A DNA stretch of 63,590 nucleotides from Propionibacterium cyclohexanicum (GTDB lineage Bacteria; Actinomycetota; Actinomycetes; Propionibacteriales; Propionibacteriaceae), in contig NZ_FOGZ01000019.1 in assembly GCF_900111365.1 (NCBI RefSeq), positions 1 to 63,590 on the forward strand. Reading direction: 5' to 3'. Positions within the stretch are counted from its first letter, which is position 1, and every line of letters begins with the position of its first letter. Shown here in pieces: positions 50,267 through 60,151 of the stretch. The notes under the pieces were generated by a model. That model had not been told where the DNA came from. It was given only the letters and a program-made list of their open reading frames with translations, and made no database searches. Made by a program: the position numbers and the translations under genes.

Positions 50267-51688
50267 ATGAATGCACGATTTGCCCACGATGTCGCGGGAA
50301 CATCCCGTGGGCATGATGACCCCGAGTACGCGGAGAATCTCCAGCGCGCCACGCTCGCAAGTTCGGTGGGAAGTGCTCTGGAGTACTACGACTTCGCCCT
50401 GTACGGGCTGGCCTCAGCCCTGATCTTCGGCAGGTTGTTCTTCCCGGCACTGGGCACGGGCATGGCGCTCGTCGCCTCACTCGCCACCTTCGGAGTGGGG
50501 TTCCTTGCCCGTCCGCTCGGTGGCTTCTTCTTCGGGGCGATGGGCGACCGGCTGGGCCGAAAGTCGGTCCTGCTCATCACGATCGCGCTGATGGGCGGCG
50601 CCAGCACCCTGGTCGGAGCGCTTCCCACCGGTCAGCAGATCGGCATCTGGGCTCCTGTCCTGCTTGTCTTCCTGCGGCTGTGCCAGGGTTTCGGCGCCGG
50701 GGCGGAGCAGGCCGGGTCGACCACCCTGATGGCCGAGTACGCACCCCCGGAGCGGCGCGGTTTCTTCGCCTCGTTGCCATTCATCGGTATCTATCTGGGA
50801 ACGCTGTTGGCCTCGGGAGTCTTCGCCCTTGTCACACTCGTGCCTGACCATCTGCTGTTCTCCTGGGTGTGGCGCGTTCCCTTCCTGTTCTCGGTGGTGC
50901 TGATCGCGGTGGCCCTGTGGATCCGCTCCCACCTGCAGGAAAGCCCGACCTTCGTCCATCTGGAAGCCCAGGAGCAGGTGATCGACAACCCGATCAGCGA
51001 TCTCATGAAGCACTCGCGGGGCAATGTCCTGCGTGGTATCGGCTTGCGGATGGCAGAGAACGGCGGCTCCTATCTCTTCCAGACGCTTGGTATCTCCTTC
51101 GCGGTGACCGCTGGCCTGACGAAGTCCGGGGGCTCTGTGGCGGTGGCCATCAGTGCCGTCGTCGCCATCGTCACGGTTCCGCTGGCGGGCAGGATCTCCG
51201 ACCGTGTCGGGCGCAAGCCCGTCTACCGCACCGGGGCTCTCATCATCATGCTCGTGGCCTTCCCGGGTTGGTATCTGCTCTCCAGCGGGAAGATCGTGCT
51301 CGCAGTGGTCGTGCTCACCGTCGCGATCAGCTTCGGGGTCTGCGCCATGCTGGGTGCCCAGTGCGCCATGCTGCCGGAGTTGTTCGGCAACCGCCGGCGC
51401 TACATCGGGGTGGCCAGCTCCCGCGAGATCTCCGCCGTGCTGGCCGGCGGAGTGGCACCCATCCTCGGCGCCTGGCTGCTCGCGATCACCCACAATGCGT
51501 GGTGGCCGATCGCGATCTACGCCTGCGTCCTCGGAGCGATCACCTTCGCGACCACCTTCTTCGTACCCGAGACCAAGGGCCGCGACCTCACCCTGCTCAC
51601 CGATGCGGGTGGGGACAGCGGTCAGGATGAGTTGAAGCGCATCGAATCCTTCGGTCCGCTCGGAACAGTCAGAGGAGCAATTGCATGA
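50267..51688 (+). CDS. MFS metabolite:H+ symporter (MHS family)
   Basis: A 473-residue, 12-helix transporter. The start LASSVGSALEYYDFALYGLAS and the long GDRLGRKSVLLITI loop are typical of the MHS group, which imports organic and sugar acids. A second DRVGRKPVYR loop lies after helix 8. ATG 50267 follows AAGGGAG. Its stop overlaps the SDR start by ATGA, so it is the entry point of the sugar-acid operon. Confidence 0.88.
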   Translation: MNARFAHDVAGTSRGHDDPEYAENLQRATLASSVGSALEYYDFALYGLASALIFGRLFFPALGTGMALVASLATFGVGFLARPLGGFFFGAMGDRLGRKSVLLITIALMGGASTLVGALPTGQQIGIWAPVLLVFLRLCQGFGAGAEQAGSTTLMAEYAPPERRGFFASLPFIGIYLGTLLASGVFALVTLVPDHLLFSWVWRVPFLFSVVLIAVALWIRSHLQESPTFVHLEAQEQVIDNPISDLMKHSRGNVLRGIGLRMAENGGSYLFQTLGISFAVTAGLTKSGGSVAVAISAVVAIVTVPLAGRISDRVGRKPVYRTGALIIMLVAFPGWYLLSSGKIVLAVVVLTVAISFGVCAMLGAQCAMLPELFGNRRRYIGVASSREISAVLAGGVAPILGAWLLAITHNAWWPIAIYACVLGAITFATTFFVPETKGRDLTLLTDAGGDSGQDELKRIESFGPLGTVRGAIA

Positions 51689-52461
51689 CATCGGCAGAGC
51701 GCTACTTCGACATCACGGGCCGCAAGGCCCTGGTCACCGGGTCCAGCCGTGGCATCGGCTACAGCCTGGCGCGGGGCCTGGCTCAGGCAGGCGTCGAGCT
51801 GGCCGTGCACGGGCGGCACGCCGAGGGGGCGAGGGCCGCTGCCCAGCGTCTGGCGCAGGAGACCGGCGCGCAGGTGCACGCCGTGAGTTTCGACGTGACC
51901 GACCCCGATTCGGTGGCCGAGGGCGTCGCGCAGACGGTGGAGGACCTGGGCGGTCTGGACATCTTGGTGAACAATGCCGGAATCCAGCGGCGCCACGCCT
52001 TCACCGAGTTCCCGGTTGACGAGTGGAATGAGGTCATCGCCACCAACCTGAGTTCTGCCTTTCTGGTCTCCCAGCAGGCCGCCAAGGTCTTCGTCGCCCA
52101 GCGGCGCGGCAAGATCATCAACATCGGCTCCGTGCAAAGCCAACTCGCACGCCCGAGCATCACCCCCTATTCCGCGAGCAAGGGGGGAATCGTCATGCTC
52201 ACCAAGGGTCTGTGCGCAGACCTCGGCCCGCAGGGAGTTCAGGCGAATGCGCTGGCACCGGGTTATTTCAAGACCGAGCTGACAAAGACCCTGGTTGAGG
52301 ACGAGCAGTTCACGGCATGGGTGACGGGGCGCACCCCGGCGGCCCGCTGGGGCGATGTCGACGACCTCGTCGGAACGCTGCTCTTCCTGGCATCCCCCGC
52401 CTCTGACTTCGTCAACGGCCAGACGATCTATGTCGACGGCGGAATGACGGCGGTGGTGTGA
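51685..52461 (+). CDS. SDR oxidoreductase, gluconate 5-dehydrogenase type
   Basis: A 258-residue short-chain dehydrogenase with TGSSRGIGYSLARGLAQAG (cofactor motif), NNAGIQRRH (structural NAG plus substrate motif), the catalytic Ser in GSVQS and YSASK. The IQRRH following NNAG and the AWVTGRTPAARWG segment are as in gluconate 5-dehydrogenase (idnO), which reduces 5-ketogluconate to gluconate. It lies between the transporter and an idonate-type dehydrogenase with overlapping ends. Confidence 0.85.
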   Translation: MTSAERYFDITGRKALVTGSSRGIGYSLARGLAQAGVELAVHGRHAEGARAAAQRLAQETGAQVHAVSFDVTDPDSVAEGVAQTVEDLGGLDILVNNAGIQRRHAFTEFPVDEWNEVIATNLSSAFLVSQQAAKVFVAQRRGKIINIGSVQSQLARPSITPYSASKGGIVMLTKGLCADLGPQGVQANALAPGYFKTELTKTLVEDEQFTAWVTGRTPAARWGDVDDLVGTLLFLASPASDFVNGQTIYVDGGMTAVV

Positions 52462-52463
52462 CG

Positions 52464-53522
52464 ATGAGCGGCCAGCAGATGACAGCGGTTGTTGCGCACG
52501 GCGCAGGTGACATGCGCCTGGAGCAGCGTCCCATTCCGGAACCGGCACCGGGCGAGGTGCTGGTGAGGGTTGCCTATGTGGGTGTCTGCGGTTCCGACCT
52601 CGGCTACTACCGGGCAGGCCGGGTGGGCGCCTTTGCGATCCGCGAGCCGCTCGTGGTGGGCCACGAGGTGGTCGGCCGGGTCGAAACGGACCCGAGCGGC
52701 ACGCTCGCCGCAGGCACTGCGGTGGCTGTTCACCCCGCCACACCCGGTGAGCACCTGCCGGGGCTGGACGGACGCCCGAACATCTGGCCGCAGAGCCGCT
52801 ATCTCGGCAGCGCCGCGACGCTGCCCCACACCCAGGGTGCGATGAGCCAGTTCTTCAGCCCCCGGGCCGATCAGCTGCGGGTGCTGCCCGACGGTTTACC
52901 CCTTGACAGGGCCGTGCTGGCCGAGCCGCTGGGGGTGGCCCTCCATGCGATCAATCGCGCCGGCGGGGTCGGTGGCCGCCGTCTGCTCGTGAGCGGCGCC
53001 GGGCCGGTCGGGCTGCTCGTCGCGGGTGCCGCAAAGGCCCTCGGCGCGCGCCATGTCGCGGTTGTCGATCTTTTCGACGAGCCGCTGGCCAGGGCACGCC
53101 AGGTCGGTGCCGACGAGGTCTTCCGCAGCGATCGCGATGCCTTGCCCACCGGTGGCTTCGAGACGGTCATCGAATGCTCCGGGGCTCCCGCTGCGCTCAC
53201 CGCAGCGCTGGATGCGGCAGCCTGGGGCGCCACGGTCGTGCAGGTGGGAATCCTGCCCGGTGATGCGCGTCCGGTGGCGCTGGCGCCGCTCATCGCCCGC
53301 GAGATCGATCTGCGCGGTTCCTTCCGCTTCATCGACGAGATCGATCACGCCATCACCCTGCTCGCCGAGAACCCCTCGCTGGGCCACGTCATCACCGATG
53401 TCTTCGACGCCAGGGACGCGGTGGCTGCCTTCGACCGGGCATCGGACTCGAGGGCCTCGGCGAAGGTGGCGGTGCGCTTCGACACACCTGCGTCCAAACC
53501 GGGAGTGGGTGGCCAGGCATGA
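52464..53522 (+). CDS. Zinc-type alcohol dehydrogenase, L-idonate 5-dehydrogenase-like
   Basis: A 352-residue MDR enzyme with the catalytic-zinc region GVCGSDLGYYRAGRVG and GHEVVGRVE, the nucleotide motif SGAGPVGLLVAGAAKALGA, and the C-terminal GSFRFIDEIDHAI of idonate-type enzymes. The usual four-Cys structural zinc loop is replaced by shorter sequence, as in IdnD. With the SDR it forms an idonate to 5-ketogluconate to gluconate route. GTG 52458 is an alternative start overlapping the SDR stop. It is coupled to the next gene by ATGA. Confidence 0.83.
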   Translation: MSGQQMTAVVAHGAGDMRLEQRPIPEPAPGEVLVRVAYVGVCGSDLGYYRAGRVGAFAIREPLVVGHEVVGRVETDPSGTLAAGTAVAVHPATPGEHLPGLDGRPNIWPQSRYLGSAATLPHTQGAMSQFFSPRADQLRVLPDGLPLDRAVLAEPLGVALHAINRAGGVGGRRLLVSGAGPVGLLVAGAAKALGARHVAVVDLFDEPLARARQVGADEVFRSDRDALPTGGFETVIECSGAPAALTAALDAAAWGATVVQVGILPGDARPVALAPLIAREIDLRGSFRFIDEIDHAITLLAENPSLGHVITDVFDARDAVAAFDRASDSRASAKVAVRFDTPASKPGVGGQA

Positions 53523-54268
53523 GACTCGCACGCATCCAGACGCCCCTGGGCCCACGCCCAGTGGTCCAGGACGGGAGCAAGTGGGCGGTCGTGAAGGACC
53601 TCTTCGCCGATGAGCCCGAGAGCACCGGGGAGTTCTATCCCGTCGACGGTGCCCAGCTGCTGGCCCCGGCGCAGCCGATGGTGGTGCTGGGCATGGCGCA
53701 CAACAATGGCCCGAGCGACCGTCTGCTCGCGCCACAGGCTTTCAGCAAATCCGCCCGCAGCGTGGTAGGGCCCGGTCAGGCGATCGAACTCGACACGAGT
53801 CTGGGCGAGATCAACATCGAGGGCGAGCTGGCGGTCGTCATCGGGCGGAGCTGCCGGCGCCTCACCCCTGAACAGGTCCCCGGGGTGATCCTGGGCTATT
53901 GCATCGGTAACGATGTCACCAATGTCGACCAGGCGAGCCTCGACGAGAAGGCCACCCAGGTGAAGAACGGTGACGGCTACACCCCACTCGGGCCGTGGAT
54001 CGAGACCGAACTCGACGCCGACCACGTGCACATCGATGTGCGTCTCGACGGTAAACCGGTGGCCTCGTCCAACACAGACAGGCTGGCGTGGGCAATCAGC
54101 GAGCAGCTCGTCGCCCTGACGCGCTATCTCACCCTCGGGCCCGGCGATGTCCTGCTCACGGGATCGCCCACCACATGGGCGACCATCACCCCTGGTCAGC
54201 AGGCCGAAATCACGATCGAGGGGATCGGAACGCTCTCGAATCCCGCGATTGCAGTGCCACAAGCCTGA
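53519..54268 (+). CDS. Fumarylacetoacetate hydrolase-family protein
   Basis: A 249-residue FAH-family enzyme with metal-binding acidic residues in INIEGELAVVIG and the block GYCIGNDVTNVDQASLDEK, then DGYTPLGPWIETEL and LTLGPGDVLLTGSPTTW. Family members hydrolyse or decarboxylate 2-keto acids such as ketosugar acids and oxaloacetate-type compounds. As the last gene of the sugar-acid operon it may act on a 2-keto-3-deoxy acid. The exact reaction cannot be read from sequence. Confidence 0.85.
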   Translation: MRLARIQTPLGPRPVVQDGSKWAVVKDLFADEPESTGEFYPVDGAQLLAPAQPMVVLGMAHNNGPSDRLLAPQAFSKSARSVVGPGQAIELDTSLGEINIEGELAVVIGRSCRRLTPEQVPGVILGYCIGNDVTNVDQASLDEKATQVKNGDGYTPLGPWIETELDADHVHIDVRLDGKPVASSNTDRLAWAISEQLVALTRYLTLGPGDVLLTGSPTTWATITPGQQAEITIEGIGTLSNPAIAVPQA

Positions 54269-54335
54269 AACAGGCCTACCGGTACAGGCCCTCCTGCCGC
54301 CGATTCCGGCCCGAGGGCCTGACAAGATTGTGGGC

Positions 54336-55454
54336 GTGCACACGTCAATGGTGAACTCTGTGGGAACGACTGATGAGGCAGCGGATTCTGCGGCCACCCG
54401 GCTGGCTGACTGCGCTCCGGGCGATTCCTTGGCATTCGGGCGGCTCGATGACGGCACGCCGGTCACCTTGCGGGCCATCGGGGTCCCCGGTGGCCCAGTG
54501 GCGCGGCTGCTCGACTTCGGGGCCACGGTCCAGGGGCTGCGAGTACCGTTCGCCGACGGGGTCGATGAGGTCGTGCTCGGTCTGGGGGACGCGCGGGCCT
54601 ATGAGCACGGCGAGGGCTACCTCGGTGCGGTGGTGGGCAGATATGCGAACCGGATCGCAGGCGCCCGCTTCACGCTGGACGGGAAGGAGTACCGACTCGA
54701 CGCCAACGAGGGTTCCACTACCCTGCACGGCGGTGCGAGCGGCTTCTCGCACCGTATGTGGGCAGTGGCCGAGCACGACCCCCACCATGTGCTGTTCACC
54801 CTGGTCAGCCCCGACGGCGAGGGAGGCTTCCCCGGTGAGCTGAAGGTCCGGGCGCGCTATACAGCGCTTGCCGACGGGCTGGCGCTCGAGCTGTCCGCCA
54901 CCACGGACACCACGACGATCGTCGGGCTCACCTCGCACAGCTATCTGCAGCTGTCCAGCGATGTCCTCAACCGCTGCGACGACCTGCTCGTGCAGATCCC
55001 GGCCAGCCGTTATCTGCCGATTGATGCCGAGTCGATCCCGGTCGACGGCTTCGCATCGGTGGGTGGCACGCCATTCGACTTCCGCGAGCCGGCGTTGATC
55101 GGCACCAGGATTCGCGCCGACGACGAGCAGATCGGGCTGGCAGGCGGGATAGACCACAGCTTCGACGTGGACGGCGAGGGTTTGAGGCTCATGCTGCGCG
55201 CGGACAACCCGCGTGTGGGGCGGCGGCTGGAGGTGTGGTCAGATCAGCCGGGTGTTCAGGTGTACACCTCGAACTATCTCACCGGAGCCCTCGTGGACCA
55301 GGCCGGTCGGCGACTGCGGCAGGGTGCGGGCCTCGCGGTGGAACCCCAGATCCACCCCGACACCCCAAACCGCCCGCAACTCGGCTCCGCCAGGCTGGAA
55401 GCCGGGCACACCTGGACCTCGCAGATCGAGTGGCACGCCAGCTCACTGGGCTGA
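54336..55454 (+). CDS. galM: Aldose 1-epimerase
   Basis: A 372-residue mutarotase interconverting alpha and beta anomers of aldoses. Motifs: LLDFGATVQGLRVP, VVGRYANRIAGARFTLDGKE, EGSTTLHGGASGFSHRMW with the catalytic His, then TSHSYLQLS and the late GLAVEPQIHPDTPNRPQLG with the catalytic Glu. GTG 54336 is used because CAAGAT (54323-54328) ends 7 nt before it, a leaderless pattern; ATG 54348 is the alternative. It converges on the MFS gene with 12 bp between. Confidence 0.9.
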   Translation: MHTSMVNSVGTTDEAADSAATRLADCAPGDSLAFGRLDDGTPVTLRAIGVPGGPVARLLDFGATVQGLRVPFADGVDEVVLGLGDARAYEHGEGYLGAVVGRYANRIAGARFTLDGKEYRLDANEGSTTLHGGASGFSHRMWAVAEHDPHHVLFTLVSPDGEGGFPGELKVRARYTALADGLALELSATTDTTTIVGLTSHSYLQLSSDVLNRCDDLLVQIPASRYLPIDAESIPVDGFASVGGTPFDFREPALIGTRIRADDEQIGLAGGIDHSFDVDGEGLRLMLRADNPRVGRRLEVWSDQPGVQVYTSNYLTGALVDQAGRRLRQGAGLAVEPQIHPDTPNRPQLGSARLEAGHTWTSQIEWHASSLG

Positions 55455-55466
55455 GCCTGCGGGTGT

Positions 55467-56723
55467 CTAGCCTCGTGAAAGGGTCGTGCTGGCGGGCGGT
55501 TTCGCCACCGGTGCGACGAGCATGGCCAGGACACAGATCGCACCGACCGCGAGCATCGCGTGGAGCACACCGAAGTGATCACCCAGGAAACCGAGCAGCG
55601 GGGGCCCGGCGAGGAATGCCCCATAGCCGATGGTGGAGACAACACTGATCCTGAAGGACGCCCGCTGCGGGTCGTCGCCTGCCGCCGAGATGCCCACCGG
55701 GAAACCGAGACTGGCGCCCACACCCCAGATCGCCGCTCCGACGAAGGCCAGCCATTCGGGTCCGAAGACCACGAGCAGGCAGCCGAACACCGCGGCACCG
55801 AACATCACCCGCAAAACGCCGACCCGGCCGTAGCGGTCGAGCAAGCGCGTACCGAAGATGCGCCCACAGGTCATGAAGACCAGGAACACCGCCAGCGCAA
55901 CGACACCCAGCGCCGCGCTCAGCCCATGGCCCTCCACGAAGGCCACCGCCATCCAGTCATTGGCCGTGCCCTCGGTGAATGCCGCCGCCAGCACCATGAC
56001 GCCGATGAACAGCGTTCTCGGCTCGGTCCATGCTGACCGCTGGACCGCCGAGGGGCCTGCCGCCGCGGCTGGCGCATCGGCAGGCTGCGCCGTGGCGTCC
56101 CGGGCGGGCAGGAACCGCCCCGTTCCGGACCATACGACGATGGCGGCCGCCAGCGCGACCGCGCCGAGATGGACGGCGATCGGGACCTTGAACAGCGTGA
56201 GAGCGGCACCGATGAGAGCCGCCACCACGGTTCCGGCACTGAACGCGGCATGGAACCAGGGCATGATGGACTGTCCGATGTCACGCTCCACGACGGTGCC
56301 CTCGATATTCTGGGCCACATCCCAGACCCCCATCCCCAGTCCGGTGACGAACAGACCGATGGCCACCAGGGGCATCGGGGCGTGGAAGCTGATCGCACTG
56401 GCTACCAGAAGCAGACCGGGCAGGCTCACTGCCACCGCGAGCCGGATCGCAGCGCGAGTGCCGAGAGCCCGGGCGATTCTCCCGGCCACCGGCAATCCGC
56501 ACAGCGAGCCCACCGACAGTGCCAGCAGGAGGAGGCTCAGTTGTCCCGCGCTCAGGTTCAGGGCCCTCTTCACATCGGGAATCCTCGACGTCCACGACGC
56601 CACCGCCAGGCCATTGACCCCGAAGACCAGCAGAACTGCGTTCCTGGCCGCATGTGCCTGCACCGATGCCAACTCTTCCCCCAGACCTTCTCGAACCCGC
56701 CGCGGGCCACCGACACCGATCAT
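55467..56723 (-). CDS. MFS transporter (YbjJ-like)
   Basis: A 418-residue, 12-helix MFS protein starting at ATG 56723, 6 nt after GAGGAG; the open frame upstream to 56981 is not supported. It has AVASWTSRIPDVKRALNLSAGQL at helix 1 and GLGMGVWDVAQNIEGTVVER in the middle, features of the FucP/YbjJ-like group. The substrate is unknown but probably a sugar, given the neighbours. The 281-bp gap to the ABC operon holds no gene. Confidence 0.85.
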   Translation of the reverse strand: MIGVGGPRRVREGLGEELASVQAHAARNAVLLVFGVNGLAVASWTSRIPDVKRALNLSAGQLSLLLLALSVGSLCGLPVAGRIARALGTRAAIRLAVAVSLPGLLLVASAISFHAPMPLVAIGLFVTGLGMGVWDVAQNIEGTVVERDIGQSIMPWFHAAFSAGTVVAALIGAALTLFKVPIAVHLGAVALAAAIVVWSGTGRFLPARDATAQPADAPAAAAGPSAVQRSAWTEPRTLFIGVMVLAAAFTEGTANDWMAVAFVEGHGLSAALGVVALAVFLVFMTCGRIFGTRLLDRYGRVGVLRVMFGAAVFGCLLVVFGPEWLAFVGAAIWGVGASLGFPVGISAAGDDPQRASFRISVVSTIGYGAFLAGPPLLGFLGDHFGVLHAMLAVGAICVLAMLVAPVAKPPASTTLSRG

Positions 56724-57004
56724 TCCAGACTCCTCGGCCCCCGGGCCGCACACCAAGGGAACGCCGTATCCCCGAGCAGGCCGTATTCCCGTGCACGCCG
56801 CTGCTCCGACCCCGCACCTGGCAGCCCTGGCTCGGTAGGCCACGAGCAGCCAGGGCGCCGCGGCCATCAACATCTCGGCTAGGTCACGAATCGAGCGATT
56901 TGCTGGATGCTGGCGCCGATACCGACCTAGCATGAAAGCCCATGGTGGCCGGTGCGCAGCGAGGCGCATCCGCAACACCATGCGGCTGAAACCCGAGGAG
57001 TATC

Positions 57005-58273
57005 ATGCGATCTTTGCGTCGATCCACATGGTTCCGAAGCCTGGCCCTGGTCTCGGCGACGGCACTTGCGCTGACCGGATGCTCGAACAACTCCGGATCC
57101 ACCTCCACGAATTCCGATCGTGGCCCGATCACCTATGTGCAGGGCAAGGACAACAACAACGTCATCCGGCCGATCCTCCAGAAATGGAATGACGCCCACC
57201 CCGATGAGAAAGTGACCTTCAAAGAACAGTCCGACAACGCCGATCAGCAGCACGACGACCTGGTCCAGCATTTCCAGGCCAAGGACGCCGATTATGACGT
57301 GGTATCGGTGGATGTGATCTGGACGGCAGAATTCGCCGCAAAGGGCTGGTTGCAGCCACTCAAGGACGACTTCGCCATCGACACCTCGAGCCTGCTCAAG
57401 CCAACCGTCGCGGCGGCCACCTACAACGACACCCTGTATGCCGCACCGGTCACCTCGGACGGCGGCCTGCTGTATTACCGCAAGGATCTGGTGCCGACCC
57501 CGCCCAAGACATGGGACGAGATGATGGCCGACTGCCAGATCGCCAAGCAGCAAAACATCGACTGCTATGCCGGCCAGTTCGCCCAGTACGAGGGTCTGAC
57601 GGTCAATGTGTCCGAGGCCATCAATACCAATGGCGGCACGATCGTCGGCAGCGACGGCAAGACACCCACCCTGGACACCTCTCAGGCCAAGGCTGGCCTG
57701 CAACGGCTCGTCGATGGCTTCAAGAGCGGGAACATTCCGCAATCTGCGCTGACCTACCAGGAAGAGCAGGGCCGTCAGTCCTTCGAGGCCGGGAAGCTCC
57801 TCTTCCTGCGCAACTGGCCCTATGTCTATTCGCTGGCCAGCACCGATGGCAGTTCGGTGGTGAAGGATTCCTTCGCAGTGGCTCCGCTGCCAGGAGTGTC
57901 CGGAGTGGGCACGTCGAGCCTGGGCGGGCACAGTGCCGGAATGAGCGTGTATTCCAAGCACAAGGGCACTGCGCTGGACTTCATGAAATTCCTCGAGAGC
58001 GAAGAGATCCAGCGCCTGTTCGTGACCCAGGCATCCAATGCCCCGGTGATGTCGAAACTCTATGACGACGCCGATCTCAACAAGCAACTGCCGTATCTGA
58101 GCACCCTGAAGACGTCGATCGAGAATGCCGTGCCACGCCCGGTGAGCCCCTTCTACCCGGCCTTGACCAAGGCCGTCCAGGACAACGCAACCGAGGCCCT
58201 CAAGGGGACGAAGAGCGTCGACCAGGCGCTTACCGACATGTCCGCCGCCATCAAAGCCGCCTCGGGAAGCTGA
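57005..58273 (+). CDS. Sugar ABC transporter substrate-binding lipoprotein
   Basis: A 422-residue extracytoplasmic family-1 solute-binding protein. The signal peptide ends in the lipobox LTGC with Cys26 as the lipidated residue. The mature part has the usual motifs YDVVSVDVIWTAEFAAKGWL, APVTSDGGLLYYRKDL and GKLLFLRNWPYVYSLA, typical of trehalose/maltose or oligosaccharide binders. GAGGAG lies just before ATG 57005. It begins an operon with two permeases, a small membrane protein and a kinase. Confidence 0.92.
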   Translation: MRSLRRSTWFRSLALVSATALALTGCSNNSGSTSTNSDRGPITYVQGKDNNNVIRPILQKWNDAHPDEKVTFKEQSDNADQQHDDLVQHFQAKDADYDVVSVDVIWTAEFAAKGWLQPLKDDFAIDTSSLLKPTVAAATYNDTLYAAPVTSDGGLLYYRKDLVPTPPKTWDEMMADCQIAKQQNIDCYAGQFAQYEGLTVNVSEAINTNGGTIVGSDGKTPTLDTSQAKAGLQRLVDGFKSGNIPQSALTYQEEQGRQSFEAGKLLFLRNWPYVYSLASTDGSSVVKDSFAVAPLPGVSGVGTSSLGGHSAGMSVYSKHKGTALDFMKFLESEEIQRLFVTQASNAPVMSKLYDDADLNKQLPYLSTLKTSIENAVPRPVSPFYPALTKAVQDNATEALKGTKSVDQALTDMSAAIKAASGS

Positions 58274-58284
58274 CGAGGCCCACA

Positions 58285-59304
58285 ATGTCCACCCAGACAC
58301 TCGGTGGGGCGCGCCGCTCCGGCGACGCGCCCCACGGGGGTGAGCCCCCAAGGCTCGGCCTGCAGGACGCGCACCGGCGCCGGGTACGCAATGCATGGCT
58401 CCTCATCGCGCCAACCCTGGTCCTGCTCGCCGTGGTGATCGGCTACCCCATCGTCAGTGCCGTCATCATGTCCCTCGAGAAGGACCCGGGTCTGGATCCC
58501 GCCACCGGGTTCTTTGTCGAGGGCGGTTTCGCGGGGCTGAGCAATTACAGCCACTGGCTGCTCCAGCAGTGCAATTCCTCCGGCGGGCCGGTCCCCTGCC
58601 CGCCGGGTTCCCTGGGCTCCCAGTTCTGGCCGTCCACCTTCACGACGCTGTTCTTCACCGCGGTCACCGTGCCGCTGGAGACGGTTCTCGGCTTCTGGTT
58701 CGCCCTCATCATGAATCGGGCCTTCCGCGGCCGGGCACTGGTGCGCACCGCGATTCTCGTGCCGTGGGCCATCCCCACGGCCGTCACCGCCAAATTGTGG
58801 TACTTCATTTTCGCGGTGGCCGGCATCGTCAATTCTCTGCTCGGTCGCCAGATCCTGTGGACCAGCGATGCCTGGGCATCACGATTCGCCATCGTCGTGA
58901 TCGACACCTGGAAGGCGACGCCATTCATGGCACTTCTCATCCTGGCCGGCCTGCAGCTCATTCCCGACGAGATCTACGAGGCGGCCCGGGTGGACGGCGC
59001 CTCCACCTGGAAGACGTTCTGGACGATCACCATCCCGCTGGTCCGCCCGGCCCTCATCGTGGCCATTCTCTTCCGTATTCTCGACGTGCTGAGAATCTAC
59101 GATCTGCCGGCCATCTTCGGTGGCGGGAATGCGACGGCGACATGGTCGATCTTGGTGGTTCAGCAGATGCGGCAAGGAGCCAATGCGGCGTCCGCGCTCT
59201 CCACGATCGTCTTCCTGTTCATCTTCTTCATCGCCTTCGTCTTCGTCCGCTTCCTGGGAGCCGATCTCATCGGCCGGGGGCAGAAGGGCAAGGATGCGTC
59301 ATGA
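58285..59304 (+). CDS. Sugar ABC transporter permease (MalF-type)
   Basis: A 339-residue inner-membrane protein with six main helices. The EAA loop is EIYEAARVDGASTWKTFWTI, with the conserved G, followed by ITIPLVRPALIVAI. A long periplasmic loop with two cysteines (residues about 90-112) precedes the core. It lies 11 bp after the binding protein and overlaps the second permease by ATGA. The N-terminal 35 residues are polar and cytoplasmic. Confidence 0.92.
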   Translation: MSTQTLGGARRSGDAPHGGEPPRLGLQDAHRRRVRNAWLLIAPTLVLLAVVIGYPIVSAVIMSLEKDPGLDPATGFFVEGGFAGLSNYSHWLLQQCNSSGGPVPCPPGSLGSQFWPSTFTTLFFTAVTVPLETVLGFWFALIMNRAFRGRALVRTAILVPWAIPTAVTAKLWYFIFAVAGIVNSLLGRQILWTSDAWASRFAIVVIDTWKATPFMALLILAGLQLIPDEIYEAARVDGASTWKTFWTITIPLVRPALIVAILFRILDVLRIYDLPAIFGGGNATATWSILVVQQMRQGANAASALSTIVFLFIFFIAFVFVRFLGADLIGRGQKGKDAS

Positions 59305-60149
59305 GCAAAGCCACGAATCGCCGGCGGGCACGCACGGTGAGGACCTGGATCAGCGCCGTCGTCATCATGGTGTGGTGCCTGCTGCCCTTCTATTGGATGG
59401 TGGTCACCTCCTTCCGCGATGTCGGCTACACCTTCGACACGACTCCGTGGCCCACCCACGTGACACTCGACAACTACGCGACAGCGCTGTCGACGCACTG
59501 GGGCAATCACCTGGGGCAGGCCCTGCTGAACAGTCTCATCATTGGTGTCTCGGTGACGCTCATCGCACTTCTCGTGGGCACCGTGGCCGCCTATGCGCTG
59601 AGCCGCTATGACTTTGCCGGCAAGGGCATTGTCATGGGAGCGATCATGGGAGCCTCCATGTTCCCGGGGGTGGCCTTGCTGACCCCCCTGTTCCAGCTGT
59701 TCACCACGATCGGCTGGATGGGCAGCTATCAGGCACTGATCATTCCGGAGATCTCGTTCGTCCTGCCACTCACGGTGTACACCCTGGTCTCCTTCCTGCG
59801 GGAAATGCCATGGGATCTCGAGGAGGCCGCTCGCATCGACGGGTGCACCCCGGCCCAGGCCTTCCGCAAGATCCTCCTGCCCCTGGCGGCGCCGGCCATC
59901 TTCACGACGGCCATCCTGGCTTTCATCTCGTCGTGGAACGAATATCTGATCTCCAGCCAGCTGTCCAGCGACGCAACCCAGCCGGTGACGGTGGCGATCG
60001 CGTCCTTCACGGGCACACTGCCGCATCAGGAGCCCTACACGGCCGTGATGGCTGCCGGCACGATCGTCACCGTGCCGCTGGTCATCCTCGTGCTGCTCTT
60101 CCAGCGGCGGATCGTGGCGGGGCTGACTGCTGGCGGAGTGAAGGGCTGA
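59301..60149 (+). CDS. Sugar ABC transporter permease (MalG-type)
   Basis: A 282-residue permease with six helices and the EAA loop DLEEAARIDGCTPAQAFRKI followed by LLPLAAPAIFTTA. The AWN-like SSWNEYLIS motif after it is typical of MalG. It pairs with the MalF-type protein. No ATPase gene follows, so a shared multi-sugar ATPase (MsiK/MsmK type) encoded elsewhere is expected. Confidence 0.93.
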   Translation: MSKATNRRRARTVRTWISAVVIMVWCLLPFYWMVVTSFRDVGYTFDTTPWPTHVTLDNYATALSTHWGNHLGQALLNSLIIGVSVTLIALLVGTVAAYALSRYDFAGKGIVMGAIMGASMFPGVALLTPLFQLFTTIGWMGSYQALIIPEISFVLPLTVYTLVSFLREMPWDLEEAARIDGCTPAQAFRKILLPLAAPAIFTTAILAFISSWNEYLISSQLSSDATQPVTVAIASFTGTLPHQEPYTAVMAAGTIVTVPLVILVLLFQRRIVAGLTAGGVKG

Positions 60150-60151
60150 GC

